From Saxidomus purpurata (taxonomy: Eukaryota; Mollusca; Bivalvia; Venerida; Veneridae), in NCBI GenBank assembly GCA_022818135.1, contig JAFMSR010000009.1, positions 21,359,159 to 21,423,158 on the forward strand: 64,000 bases of DNA, given 5' to 3'. Of the stretch, positions 60,801-63,868 are shown piece after piece; position 1 is the stretch's first letter; the number at the start of each line of letters is the position of its first letter. The notes beneath the pieces were generated by a model. The model saw nothing but the letters and a program-made list of their open reading frames with translations, did no database searches and had not been told where the DNA came from. The position numbers and the translations under genes were made by a program.

Positions 60801-63774
60801 CGTTATATTTCTGTTGCTAATATTTGCATACTAGTCTTGTACAAATTAAGTTTAATTCGTAAAACAAAATGCACATGTTATCGGTGTATATCAAATACAT
60901 TTAAAAACTTGGATGTCATGTTTAGCATAGATATAATCTTTGTTCTGATTTATTAATGGTAAAACATATTCCATAAGGATTGAGCTAATTGACAGTTAAC
61001 ATTCAAGACTAAGAAGTCTTAGTTTTAGACTTGCTTATAGCATTTCTAAAAGGTAAATATCTACTATGATACATACGACAAGGGAGATAATTTATAATTC
61101 AATAATGTAAATTATCCACATTTGTATTGCTATTTCCCTGTGACATTATATGGAGCTTAAAATATTTCAAAACAATACGATACTTTAATTATATTAAATA
61201 TATAAATAATATTTAAAGTAAATCACCTACAAAGAATAAACAATGACATTGATGTCCAGAGGAACAAGATCCTGTTTATACTTTTATACATCAATGATTG
61301 CGATCACTACGTAAATTGTTATGCTATTTTAGCATATGCTGTGCTGTGCTGTGCTATGTAAACATACAAGAATGTCCGACAGACAGACAGCCAAGCTGTC
61401 ACTATATCCCTTTCCAACATCTTAAGGCTGGTGTTATGCTATTAATAAGAACATTAAACGATTTCGTATGCCAACTATTACACAAAAACTTACCTTCAAT
61501 GTTTTTCAAGTAAGTACATTGCAATAACCTTCTTTCGTAGTTAGAATCTGTATAGACCTTTTCCAAAAAAGAATTTCGAGACTTGTTTGTAGCTGGATCA
61601 ATGCTATTTCTTTCAATAAAGTATTGGTATGAGAGGTGACCATAAGGACAGTCTGACGTCTTCAGTATGACGGTACCAATGATTTCTGCAGCATTCTTTG
61701 CTTCTTGTCGGCGGCTTAAGTTTTTAAGATACAGCACTGATACAGAATTACATTTTTGTGATGTCTATCAATTTTAATCCATTTGTATTCCAGTTCAAGG
61801 CCAGGAGGTACCACCTTAGCTCAATATACTAAATGATCTTTTTACATTATTATATTAATTTGTATTTTCTCTCTGTTTAGTTTAAAGGGGCACTCCCTGT
61901 ATCTAGCAGATTATTTTCTCCAAACATAGATTATGTGTTCAATGAACGTAAAATGATAAATAAATACAATTTCAAAGAAGAACCTATTGCGAAAAATGCC
62001 TCATATTACCACAATAAATAAATGTAGAGGCCTTCTGTAATAAATCGCATCCACCCATTAATTGTACAACAACAACTCTACATAGATTATTGAATGGTTT
62101 ACGGTACTGCAGCATATTTTAAACCGCTGATTTTATCGATAATGACTGGAATGCATAGCTGAAACTTTTAGGTTAGTTACATGTATTATACTTCTAACGA
62201 TTTAATTATTTATGATTGGAGTTATTTAGTTTGACATCAGTTATAATAAGGTATGTCCCTTTAATTGAAGGTGTGCCATAAAAAAGCTTGAAAATATAAA
62301 TAAAATGAATTAAGGAACTGTTCATAAATAAATGCGCTCAATGAAAGCATGTGGTAAGAATAATTTGCATATATGAAAAAAAAACGCGCTCAATGAAAGC
62401 ATGTGGTAAGAACAATTTTCATATAATTTTTTATGAAAAAAAAAACACGAAAATAATCTCTTTCCAAAATTCGTATTTATAAACGGCTATACTTTTTTAT
62501 GTATTCGTTAATTTGTCAAGATCAAGTCCTAAAACCGTTAAAAACGTGATGCAGTTTAAGATAAAACTTTGTAACTATATTTGTCTTAAGATATTTCATA
62601 AATCAACTCACCAAACAAATTTCATCTCTACAACATGGAACTGTTTGTCACTATACAAGCCATCCCAGATTTGTAAGAAGGCATGATCGGTTTCTGCTTG
62701 AAATTCTATATCACTTGATACAAGGGCGTGAAACGTTATAGAAATTTCATCTTTGCCAATTAGGTTTTCTTCGTGTCTGTTAATTTAGATAACAAAACGA
62801 ACCTTTACTAATAAAAACAACAACATCATTGTCATCATTACAGTAACTATCGTCAGCAACATCGTCTATTTTTTTCAAAGTGTGTGCCGTAGCAAAGAAT
62901 TTAATTGCAAAATTCTGTAACGTAGATTCTTTATAGTGCCATTGTGATTCTTCTTCATTAAACTTTGTCTTGAAACTAACTGGTACAGAGTTTCATTTAA
63001 TAACAAAATCACATTTTAGTTTACTTTTAAGTTTTTCAAATTATTTAGAAAGTTGATATTACAAAGCAGAAGTTTGTCTTGGCTTTTCAATGCTAACTAA
63101 AACTTTCTGCCAAATGTAAAAAGGTAAAGATATTTTAAGATACCACCCGTCTATCGCAAAATCAACCGCATTCTTTTTTATGTTAAATAGATACATGTAG
63201 ATGCTAATATTTTAATAAAATGAAATAAATTCAATTTAAACTAAAACCTGTTGCACATCGGATTGCCACTCGCGTAAGGAATGTAATTCGAGCAATAATA
63301 GCATTTTATTTTGTCACAGTTATCTCGCTTGCATAAGACGCTCGAAAAGAAACGCCATGGTAAGTTGAAATTCAAGTCAATTATTTCATAAAAATATTGA
63401 CTGCATAAATGAAAAATGATCATTCAAAAGTCCTGACAAATTTTAAATACCTCCTGTAGAAAAGTAACTGTTCCATTATGTGGCGGTGTAGATATTCTCC
63501 TGAATCAATCTTCTATTTAATTAAGATATTAAGTAACCTATGGACATTGAAGCCTGCAAATTAACTTCTATCAGAGTAAGTATGTATGCTATGAAGTAAG
63601 GATATTTTCAATTTAGAATTAAAACGGAGCAAATGATGTGTACGGATACTTAAATCTGAATAGTACAGAAATAGGAGGCGTAATATTTATCTTTATTTGA
63701 GATAATATCAGCTTTTGTTTTTACAATGCACCTTATCAACGTGATATATAAGATACTTACCCAATTTGGTCCAT
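6699..63774 (-). CDS. RNF213: RNF213-like (mysterin) giant AAA+ ATPase / E3 ligase gene, N-terminal half, 36 exons
   Basis: I followed the minus strand from 63.77 kb to 6.70 kb and found 36 exons with AG/GT borders. Every junction between exons 2 and 36 keeps the reading frame, giving about 2,100 codons without a stop. Recognisable RNF213 family stretches, in order, are a CBM20-like domain (exons 2-3), the ELNYFTTEQL stalk segment (exon 21), RSGVGKT (exon 29), NPSWSE (exon 33), PHPYLFFN with TFTFLGF (exon 35) and YELTTDN with MLAIFMRLR (exon 36). From memory, the CBM20-to-first-AAA distance in vertebrate RNF213 is also about 2,000-2,100 residues, so few exons seem to be missing. RNF213 is a cytosolic ATPase and ubiquitin ligase linked to lipid droplets and antimicrobial defence; that role is carried over from the family. 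The Walker A motif, remaining AAA modules and RING lie outside the window. Bivalves may have several paralogues, so orthology is not claimed. Confidence 0.9.
7000..7570. repeat. Pearl-type repeat remnants in intron 35
   Basis: A body at 7010-7310 is followed by GGACGGACGGACTGACGGAC (7315-7335) and an ATACCC...GGGGTAT hairpin ending near 7392. A second tail at 7525-7566 forms AGCTCACACTGAG...CTCAGATGAGCT, the same design as the tail at 36.30 kb. Confidence 0.65.
7692..7886 (-). CDS. RNF213: RNF213-like exon 35
   Basis: The acceptor is GTTTCAG and the donor GTACAT. The peptide begins PHPYLFFNADGHTFTFLG and ends EDFDSLH plus two bases. This is the 'PHPYVFFN...TMTFIGFHL' block that precedes the first canonical AAA module. 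Confidence 0.95.
8830..9360. repeat. Pearl-type element split by a SINE
   Basis: Two diverged units (TTACACTYTGTCAGAATAAC at about 8830 and 8915) run into a body interrupted by the SINE at 9100-9295, then resume and end with GACGGACCGACGGAC and a CCCTATTCTCC tail. Confidence 0.6.
9100..9295 (+). mobile_element. tRNA-derived SINE inserted in a pearl-type element
   Basis: Contains a pol III A-box-like GATGTAGAGGTTAAGG and a perfect B box GGTTCGAGCCC about 45 bp apart, then a tRNA-unrelated body. It is flanked by AACTTTAAAG (9090-9099) and AACTTTAAG (9296-9304), a target-site duplication. The tRNA-like part does not fold into a full cloverleaf, so it is not a tRNA gene. Confidence 0.75.
10783..10892 (-). 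CDS. RNF213: RNF213-like exon 34
   Basis: The acceptor is ATTGTAG and the donor GTACAA. The peptide begins DFSSRSLNIS and ends DLKEYEIKRSWEK, matching 'DFATPSL' and 'LRKRWE' of the family. It ends two bases into a serine codon. Confidence 0.93.
11130..11298 (-). CDS. RNF213: RNF213-like exon 33
   Basis: The acceptor is TTTATAG and the donor GTAAGT. The peptide begins YCGILNPSWSEIYHFVKF and continues LNTQLLDFQKTDFV and ALPGFPLFVQRFL. 'CG..NPSW.EL..F..FLN.QL.D' is a hallmark of RNF213. Confidence 0.95.
11890..12060. repeat. Pearl-type tail
   Basis: A partial unit (CAGTACTTTTTCAAATTATGC) runs into GACCGACCGACCGACC and a TTCCC...GGGGAA hairpin followed by ATAATA. Confidence 0.65.
12985..13002. 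repeat. 18-bp perfect palindrome, left copy of an inner inverted pair
   Basis: CGAAAAGAGCTCTTTTCG, with matching flanks (about 40 bp in all) to 14922-14939 in inverted orientation. The pair may mark the ends of a second element nested in the 3-kb transposon. Confidence 0.8.
13234..13535. repeat. Array of five palindromic units, about 60-66 bp each
   Basis: Each unit contains GAATACCCAACTCCCAG followed by CTGGGTATTC, i.e. the two arms of a hairpin, then a second CTGGGTATTCG. Units start near 13236, 13302, 13362, 13424 and 13486. A worn copy lies near 13850-13900. Each unit could fold into a stable cruciform. Confidence 0.85.
14285..14611 (+). pseudogene. OTU cysteine-protease-like fragment inside the 3-kb transposon
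   Basis: The 108-codon ORF contains STGDGNCLLSAV, the Asp-Gly-Asn-Cys catalytic signature that opens OTU domains, followed by a polar stretch and KQLRQ where OTU proteins have '..LR'. The catalytic His region is not seen, so this is a fragment. OTU domains are often carried by eukaryotic transposons. The match rests on one motif. Confidence 0.45.
14922..14939. repeat. 18-bp perfect palindrome, right copy of an inner inverted pair
   Basis: Same 18-bp palindrome as at 12985. The flanking AAATCC side is to the right here, so the two copies face each other across about 1.9 kb. Confidence 0.8.
15509..15650 (-). CDS. RNF213: RNF213-like exon 32, 5' splice site at a transposon boundary
   Basis: The acceptor is GTTTAAG and the donor GTAATT. 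The peptide includes YEMKLYQNPYACLRRIDR and ends HCIETML plus two bases, matching 'RPYQYLRRF' in RNF213. The last exon base and the donor GTAAT form one copy of the 6-bp target duplication of the transposon at 12466-15503. Confidence 0.9.
16063..16168 (-). CDS. RNF213: RNF213-like exon 31
   Basis: The acceptor is TTTTACAG and the donor GTACAA. The peptide includes LLPFVTCRSPKECLEIYD, matching the family's 'P.VTCR.PKEV'. It ends one base into an aspartate codon. Confidence 0.9.
16540..16665 (-). CDS. RNF213: RNF213-like exon 30
   Basis: A 126-nt phase 0 exon. The acceptor is AATTAAG and the donor GTAAGG. The peptide includes GQLTDRSGYVWRKIPRDL and YLIETMERA, matching 'YL.D..G..W.R...LY.VEI.ER'. 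Confidence 0.9.
17176..17410 (-). CDS. RNF213: RNF213-like exon 29, P-loop-like segment RSGVGKT
   Basis: The acceptor is TTTTTCAG and the donor GTTTGT. The peptide contains VVRSTRSGVGKTLYMKRK and ends LNARIFHIDVTNE. GVGKT resembles a Walker A loop, and RNF213 has the equivalent 'RAGVGKSLYVKRL' upstream of its active AAA modules. The second half matches 'LFHLDVT'. Whether this loop binds nucleotide cannot be told from sequence. Confidence 0.94.
17583..17778 (-). CDS. RNF213: RNF213-like exon 28
   Basis: The acceptor is CTCTTTTAG and the donor GTATGT. The peptide begins KYHLVFLCGCRSENRSVI and ends ATIDFQ plus two bases. 'LV.VC.CE' is the matching family segment, just ahead of the P-loop-like exon. 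Confidence 0.9.
17779..18731. other. Intron 27, no feature seen
   Basis: AT-rich. No coding potential or repeat was recognised on either strand. Confidence 0.5.
18732..18873 (-). CDS. RNF213: RNF213-like exon 27
   Basis: The acceptor is AAATAAG, with a weak pyrimidine tract, and the donor GTGAGA. The peptide includes VDIFLRRAIFNAGGKLHC, then IVNADRMSFSI. The family pattern is 'L.LRRA......YCLVNAD.LSY'. Confidence 0.9.
19138..19244 (-). CDS. RNF213: RNF213-like exon 26
   Basis: The acceptor is TTTTACAG and the donor GTATGG. The peptide begins EEIWNQILSLYICDVE and includes QPLPQPDEVLTCSEETT, a near-exact fit to the conserved 'QPLPTYDEVLLCT..TT' of RNF213. Confidence 0.93.
19480..20010. repeat. 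Diverged tandem repeat, three units of about 165-168 bp, in intron 25
   Basis: CATGGCARTAACACATTCCC-type units start at 19568, 19733 and 19901, each with a following AACAGCGACTTNAAC. The unit size is typical of pearl bodies, but no GGAC tail is present. Confidence 0.7.
20166..20240 (-). CDS. RNF213: RNF213-like exon 25 (75 nt)
   Basis: A short exon with acceptor TTTCACAG and donor GTAAGT, encoding RRFSRSLPKGYSDTSPNLIVCPN (two parts: RRFSRSLPKG and YSDTSPNLIVCPN). 'PNLIVC' is a recognised family stretch. It carries two leading bases and one trailing base. Confidence 0.87.
20554..20693 (-). CDS. RNF213: RNF213-like exon 24
   Basis: The acceptor is AATTACAG and the donor GTAGTG. The peptide begins QFDRYEAMLSKLDEIWNH and ends ISLNHLGVLLRHLSTK. 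'L...HLG..L..L' is a family segment. Confidence 0.88.
21040..22045. repeat. Pearl-type remnants
   Basis: GGACGGACGGACGGAC at 21210-21227 is followed by ATTCCCCGCC. From 21390 there are two or three diverged units with 'GGGCATGATTTGGAC' and 'GAGGTCTACTAGACAA' phrases, the same family as the array at 35.15-36.33 kb. Confidence 0.6.
22792..23555. promoter_or_regulatory. Three RFX X-box-like motifs
   Basis: GTTGCCTAGCAAC at 22792-22804, GTTGCCTAGCGAC at 23171-23183 and GTTGCCTAGCAAC at 23543-23555. Each is followed by a related GAATAnTT stretch, so they may belong to diverged repeat units about 375 bp long. The near-palindrome fits the RFX consensus; function is not shown. Confidence 0.45.
25530..26032 (-). 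other. Unassigned exon-like ORF segments in the 4.9-kb element
   Basis: Two minus-strand stretches have splice-like edges: one after TTTTGTTTTAG (about 26031 down to 25885) encoding SQSCRLDAEYNNLFIS, and one after TCTTTTACAG (about 25660 down to 25534) encoding SQCTWKAAECAIKFHN and ending before GTATTT. They are Cys-rich and have no family I recognise. A consistent joined frame with further exons could not be made. Confidence 0.25.
28599..28746 (-). CDS. RNF213: RNF213-like exon 23
   Basis: The acceptor is CGTTACAG and the donor GTATTT. The peptide begins LLWCLENNDNFDQLEQQF, followed by a polar loop. The family carries 'ALWCL' at this point. Large introns flank it on both sides. Confidence 0.87.
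29960..30560. repeat. Pearl-type array, four units of about 120-150 bp, GGAC tail
   Basis: 'TCTGACCAGGGGTTTTGGAG' variants recur near 30046, 30168, 30311 and 30461, with 'CTGTGACCTTGRCCT' between them. The array ends with GACGGACGGACGGACGG at 30511-30530. Confidence 0.75.
30988..32173. mobile_element. 1,186-bp Tc1/mariner-like non-autonomous element
   Basis: It starts CAGTGGTGCCTACGTATA and ends TACGTACATGAGCACCACTG, flanked by TA on both sides (30986-30987 and 32174-32175). It contains CGATACACGAA arrays at 31025-31140 and 32045-32155. No transposase is present. It interrupts a pearl-type element whose GGAC tail lies at 32206. Confidence 0.65.
32174..32285. repeat. Pearl-type tail
   Basis: ACGGACGGACGGACATACAGAC is followed by a hairpin with arms TATACCCCC and GGGGGTATA (32242-32275). 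Confidence 0.75.
32286..33000. repeat. Pearl-type body and GGAC tail
   Basis: Diverged units ending with GATGGACGGACGGACGGGCGACC at about 32945-32967 (GGACGGACGGACGGGCGACC). Confidence 0.55.
33100..33640. repeat. Two to three diverged units of the 54-kb pearl family
   Basis: Phrases 'ATATACAGGATTC', 'TCTAAGTGTGACC', 'GAGGTAGGGACGTGG' and 'AAAGTTACAGNCCGAACACGAA' match the 53.93-54.99 kb array at lower identity. It ends 'TTTTAATAAACCCGC'. Confidence 0.65.
33998..34210 (-). CDS. RNF213: RNF213-like exon 22
   Basis: The acceptor is AATTATAG and the donor GTAAAG. The peptide has an acidic, low-complexity start and then DLIDGGFKHLVPYALKEF. It starts two bases into a glutamate codon and ends one base into an alanine codon. 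Confidence 0.88.
34484..34730 (-). CDS. RNF213: RNF213-like exon 21
   Basis: The acceptor is GACAACAG and the donor GTAAAT. The peptide begins CRKAENEQLEDVMHKI and includes ELNYFTTEQLVILQQEIA. The 'LN.FT.EQL..L' motif is one of the clearest RNF213 landmarks. Confidence 0.93.
35150..36335. repeat. Long pearl-like array in intron 20, about seven diverged units of 155-170 bp
   Basis: 'GGGCGGGGTCARTTTTGACC' variants recur near 35175, 35338, 35500, 35655, 35830, 35995 and 36163, each followed by 'GAGGTCYACTAGACAATGCTAC'. The right end carries AGACGGACGATGGGCACAG and a CTCACACTAAGCACG...CTCAGGTGAGCT stem. Confidence 0.75.
36719..36880 (-). CDS. RNF213: RNF213-like exon 20
   Basis: A 162-nt phase 0 exon with acceptor CGTAAAG and donor GTAAGA. 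The peptide includes VYVKLVKSGCMLFRDFAI, then IQLYCDS, matching the 'L..AG..LF..W....YC' family pattern. Confidence 0.9.
36881..38178. other. Intron 19, no feature seen
   Basis: AT-rich with short unsupported ORFs (for example 37509-37727 plus). Confidence 0.5.
38179..38337 (-). CDS. RNF213: RNF213-like exon 19
   Basis: A 159-nt phase 0 exon with acceptor AAAAGCAG and donor GTATGA. The peptide includes YDKLHDLQSRLMLVAGEA and NSVERFNS, matching the family's 'L..LQSKLML..G......VERF'. Confidence 0.9.
39126..39296 (-). CDS. RNF213: RNF213-like exon 18
   Basis: A 171-nt phase 0 exon with acceptor TTTTTTAG and donor GTAGGT. The peptide begins EYACQYLFWFKEIKQAHG and contains QADLINERGIYRIG. Confidence 0.9.
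39591..39811 (-). CDS. RNF213: RNF213-like exon 17
   Basis: The acceptor is TTTTTTAG and the donor GTATGA. The peptide includes VKVFVDLGMTSAGDDTEK and later CGSVWEELTNTPKLPDKL. The 'VKVFVDL..ISAGE' and 'LW.AL..D..LP.KL' elements are strong RNF213 signatures. Confidence 0.92.
40044..40197 (-). CDS. RNF213: RNF213-like exon 16
   Basis: The acceptor is CTCATCAG and the donor GTTTGC. The peptide includes DFTRHKLLCLEAFVKCED, then VTWLRAVIK. It ends one base into a glycine codon. Confidence 0.88.
40603..40882 (-). CDS. RNF213: RNF213-like exon 15
   Basis: The acceptor is CTCTTCAG and the donor GTAAGT. The 280-nt exon ends VYNFTGDFSTVQDIQK, matching the conserved 'Y.L.GDF..V..I' segment of the family. 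Confidence 0.9.
40883..43004. other. Intron 14, contains one MITE
   Basis: Outside 41395-42410 it is plain AT-rich sequence. Confidence 0.5.
41395..42410. mobile_element. 1,016-bp MITE with about 60-bp terminal inverted repeats
   Basis: The left end ACACTTAACAACTTTTCTAA, continuing through CGCTACCAGTAGCCTTTTCG to ACTTTAAAACTACACAA, recurs inverted at 42350-42410 with about four differences. No ORF is present. No certain target duplication is visible; the flanks are AT-rich. Confidence 0.8.
43005..43305 (-). CDS. RNF213: RNF213-like exon 14
   Basis: The acceptor is ATTTCAG and the donor GTAACC. The peptide includes LLKDSVCFMRLWKDVSDG, then SAHTLDDVCKSVFQPAWQ. The 'F...W..V...L..KA.TL' pattern ending in 'PAW' is familiar from RNF213. 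Confidence 0.9.
43613..43906 (-). CDS. RNF213: RNF213-like exon 13
   Basis: The acceptor is TACTTTCAG and the donor GTAAGT. The 294-nt exon encodes a charged helical stretch including LEHIEVFMSLAHILGHD and ending WFCRNLKK. It ends one base into a valine codon. Confidence 0.88.
44474..44663 (-). CDS. RNF213: RNF213-like exon 12
   Basis: The acceptor is TTTTTAAG. The peptide includes IEVYKRLWKTMSNKFVDE and TWKALPKFLKVL. I place the donor at TTGT|GTAGGT because only this site gives the phase exon 13 needs. A nearby TGTAG|GTTTTT would break the frame. Confidence 0.75.
45127..45234 (-). CDS. RNF213: RNF213-like exon 11
   Basis: A 108-nt phase 0 exon with acceptor CTTACAG and donor GTAAGA. The peptide includes YESRLVDAYCSGIDTFSP, a segment that looks well conserved in the family. 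Confidence 0.85.
45575..45685 (-). CDS. RNF213: RNF213-like exon 10
   Basis: A 111-nt phase 0 to phase 0 exon with acceptor TTATTTAG and donor GTACAA. The peptide begins VWDKFLSPSDIPKTTTIR and ends KIKCGLQ. Confidence 0.83.
45958..46228 (-). CDS. RNF213: RNF213-like exon 9
   Basis: The acceptor is TTTTACAG and the donor GTAAAA. The peptide begins LDERHAWIGMHLSSDLLC and continues as a leucine-rich helical stretch ending KMKDLLE in phase 0. Confidence 0.87.
46686..49734. mobile_element. PIF/Harbinger-like element, 3,049 bp, 40-bp perfect terminal inverted repeats, TTA target duplication
   Basis: 46686-46725 and 49695-49734 are exact reverse complements, starting GGCCATCCTTAAAAAATTG. TTA lies directly outside both ends (46683-46685, 49735-49737). 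A 3-bp TTA duplication with GG-starting termini suits PIF/Harbinger. No transposase ORF remains. A C8-A21 tract lies just inside the right end. A separate element is nested at 46909-48274. Confidence 0.82.
46909..48274. mobile_element. Nested 1,366-bp element with CAGGGGTG termini
   Basis: The left end CAGGGGTGTGGAAATCC and the right end GGAATTCCGCACCCCTG are inverted, with further matches inside (GTCCG-rich, AAAATTC). ACGTG flanks both ends (46904-46908 and 48275-48279). The termini look hAT-like; a 5-bp duplication is shorter than the usual 8 bp. It has no transposase. Confidence 0.7.
50031..53578. mobile_element. 3,548-bp element with 29-bp perfect terminal inverted repeats and subterminal repeats
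   Basis: CGAGGGTTGCCCGCAAAACT plus GTTGTAACT at 50031-50059 recurs inverted at 53550-53578. Copies of the inner part (GCAAAACTGTTGTAACT or close variants) recur at about 50220 and 50345 on the left, and inverted near 53240, 53315 and 53365 on the right. No ORF over 70 codons is present. No target duplication is certain. The class is unknown. Confidence 0.78.
53930..54990. repeat. Pearl-type array, six units of about 170-178 bp, GGAC tail and hairpin
   Basis: 'GACCTTGACCTTTGAGG' recurs near 54088, 54257, 54435, 54613 and 54783, with conserved 'TTGATGTGCTAGACATTTGTGCCAAG'-type phrases. The array begins near GAATGCCCCCGAAAG (53949) and ends GGACGGACGGACAGACGGAC then ATGCCACCC TTC GGGGGCAT (54964-54983). 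The start and end motifs are inversely related. Confidence 0.85.
55305..55575 (-). mobile_element. V-SINE-like tRNA-derived SINE, minus strand
   Basis: On the minus strand it starts GCCTCCGTGGTCAAATGATTAGAG (A box), has B box GGTTCGAGCCC about 50 bp on, then a core with GAGAAAGTTGGCAATTTCTT and GGAGGATAGG, and a tail with ACTGAAATACGGTTAAAACAACG. This order is typical of V-domain SINEs in bivalves (BivaV type). Confidence 0.75.
56217..56278 (-). CDS. RNF213: RNF213-like exon 8 (62 nt)
   Basis: This short exon has acceptor GCTACAG and donor GTAAGG and encodes NQLEKCTGSLLLHVEKTE. Its two trailing bases complete a glycine codon with exon 9, across a 10-kb intron filled with transposons. Confidence 0.82.
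56566..56761 (-). CDS. RNF213: RNF213-like exon 7
   Basis: The acceptor is CAAACAG and the donor GTAAGT. The peptide includes LSLEELKDALDACVFPPE, then CACITYFTYMSHSQ. It starts one base into a codon and ends in phase 0. Confidence 0.85.
56900..57341. mobile_element. 442-bp MITE with TTAA target duplication and an internal tRNA-like segment
   Basis: AGCGACTGCACTCC at the left and its exact inverse at the right are flanked by TTAA at 56896-56899 and 57342-57345, as in piggyBac and Kolobok elements. Inside, 57137-57214 carries a pol III-like box pair. Confidence 0.82.
57137..57214 (+). other. tRNA-like pol III promoter segment in the MITE
   Basis: CCGTAGTGTAGTAGGTTAAGC resembles an A box region and GAGTTCAAAACC a B box, with a CCGAG/CTCGG T-arm-like pairing. 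Acceptor-stem halves do not pair, so this is not an intact tRNA. Confidence 0.5.
57350..57720. other. Repeat-like non-coding stretch in intron 6
   Basis: Resembles a pearl-type body ('GCCCGTCAGAGAGGCATAACTC', ending 'CGGACAAAGCGTGGACGCC') but no tandem copies are present. Confidence 0.35.
57805..58053 (-). CDS. RNF213: RNF213-like exon 6
   Basis: The acceptor is AATTCAG and the donor GTAAGA. The peptide includes KNPSWMYLLPMIHFLAGA, then CKPFEE and PRWWGMSREL. The 'LP.IHFL.G..KPF' and 'WWG' pair is a family landmark in the N-terminal part of RNF213. Confidence 0.88.
58506..59300. mobile_element. 795-bp GC-rich element dense in CGTACG, with inverted TGGTCACATTA ends
   Basis: The left end CCTTGGTCACATTATACG and the right end GGTAATGTGACCAGG are inverted. 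Between them GTACG occurs several dozen times, often in the palindrome CGTACG, and GC content is far above the surrounding intron. Several overlapping ORFs on both strands are by-products of the repeat. Confidence 0.75.
59691..59941 (-). CDS. RNF213: RNF213-like exon 5
   Basis: The acceptor is TTAACAG and the donor GTATAT. The peptide begins VREAFWEVYTNVLQTL and is predicted helical, with no recognised motif. It ends two bases into a codon completed by exon 6. Confidence 0.82.
59942..61493. other. Introns 3 and 4, no mobile element recognised
   Basis: AT-rich. A short GTGCT repeat lies at 61337-61357 and GACAGACAGACAG at 61379-61391. Confidence 0.5.
60322..60575 (-). CDS. RNF213: RNF213-like exon 4
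   Basis: The acceptor is TTCATAAG and the donor GTAATA. The peptide contains DGYIYQPMHEGMWKTIKG, resembling the 'DG..Y...HE.W..VK' segment just after the CBM20 domain in the family. It ends in phase 0 after STKL. Confidence 0.85.
61494..61714 (-). CDS. RNF213: RNF213-like exon 3, second part of CBM20-like domain
   Basis: The peptide includes DCPYGHLSYQYFIERN, matching the 'PYKYVI' strand late in CBM20 folds, then SFLEKVYTDSNYERRLLQ. The donor is GTAAGT. Phase continuity with exon 2 needs the acceptor CTTAAG at 61716-61715. A better-looking acceptor, TATCAG at 61738-61737, has the wrong phase for exon 2 as called. The acceptor is the weakest call in this exon. Confidence 0.7.
61886..62260. 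mobile_element. 375-bp MITE with TTAA target duplication
   Basis: AGGGGCACTCC at the left is the inverse of GGTATGTCCCT at the right with two changes, and TTAA flanks both ends (61882-61885, 62261-62264). A different family from the one at 56900, but the same insertion type. Confidence 0.7.
62334..62437. repeat. Direct duplication, two 52-bp units
   Basis: GCGCTCAATGAAAGCATGTG starts at 62334 and again at 62386, with nearly identical sequence after it up to an A-run in each copy. Confidence 0.9.
62612..62776 (-). CDS. RNF213: RNF213-like exon 2, first part of CBM20-like domain
   Basis: The acceptor is TTAACAG and the donor GTGAGT. The peptide starts HEENLIGKDEISITFHALV and continues to a QIWDGLYSD stretch. 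ISITFHALV followed by a WDG is the layout of a CBM20 starch-binding-type fold, which RNF213 proteins carry near the N terminus. An alternative acceptor eight bases further in (after CACGAAG) would also keep an open frame if the preceding exon differed. Confidence 0.75.
62777..63760. other. Intron 1, with one open minus-strand stretch
   Basis: An open stretch after GTTTCAAG at 62968 down to about 62806 (TKFNEEESQWHYKEST...) lacks a donor in the phase exon 2 requires. It could be a skipped or decayed exon. Confidence 0.35.
63761..63774 (-). CDS. RNF213: RNF213-like exon 1 of this reconstruction: 14-nt candidate microexon
   Basis: Minus-strand sequence reads CTGTTTCAG, then ATGGACCAAATTGG, then GTAAGTATC. 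Both splice signals are strong and the exon ends with two bases of a codon, exactly what exon 2 needs. It begins with ATG, so it could hold the start codon behind a 5' UTR intron, or be an internal microexon with more coding sequence to the right of the window. The start codon is therefore not settled. Confidence 0.5.
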
Positions 63775-63811
63775 CTGAAACAGAAATATATGAATATATT
63801 TTAAATAACGA

Positions 63812-63868
63812 ACAGGTAGGTAGATGTGTGGATAGGTAGGTGAATGGGTAGGTAGGTAGGTAGGTAGT
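63812..63868. repeat. (GGTA)n microsatellite
   Basis: Runs of GTAGGTAGGTAGG with interruptions, ending at GTAGTTG. Confidence 0.9.
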
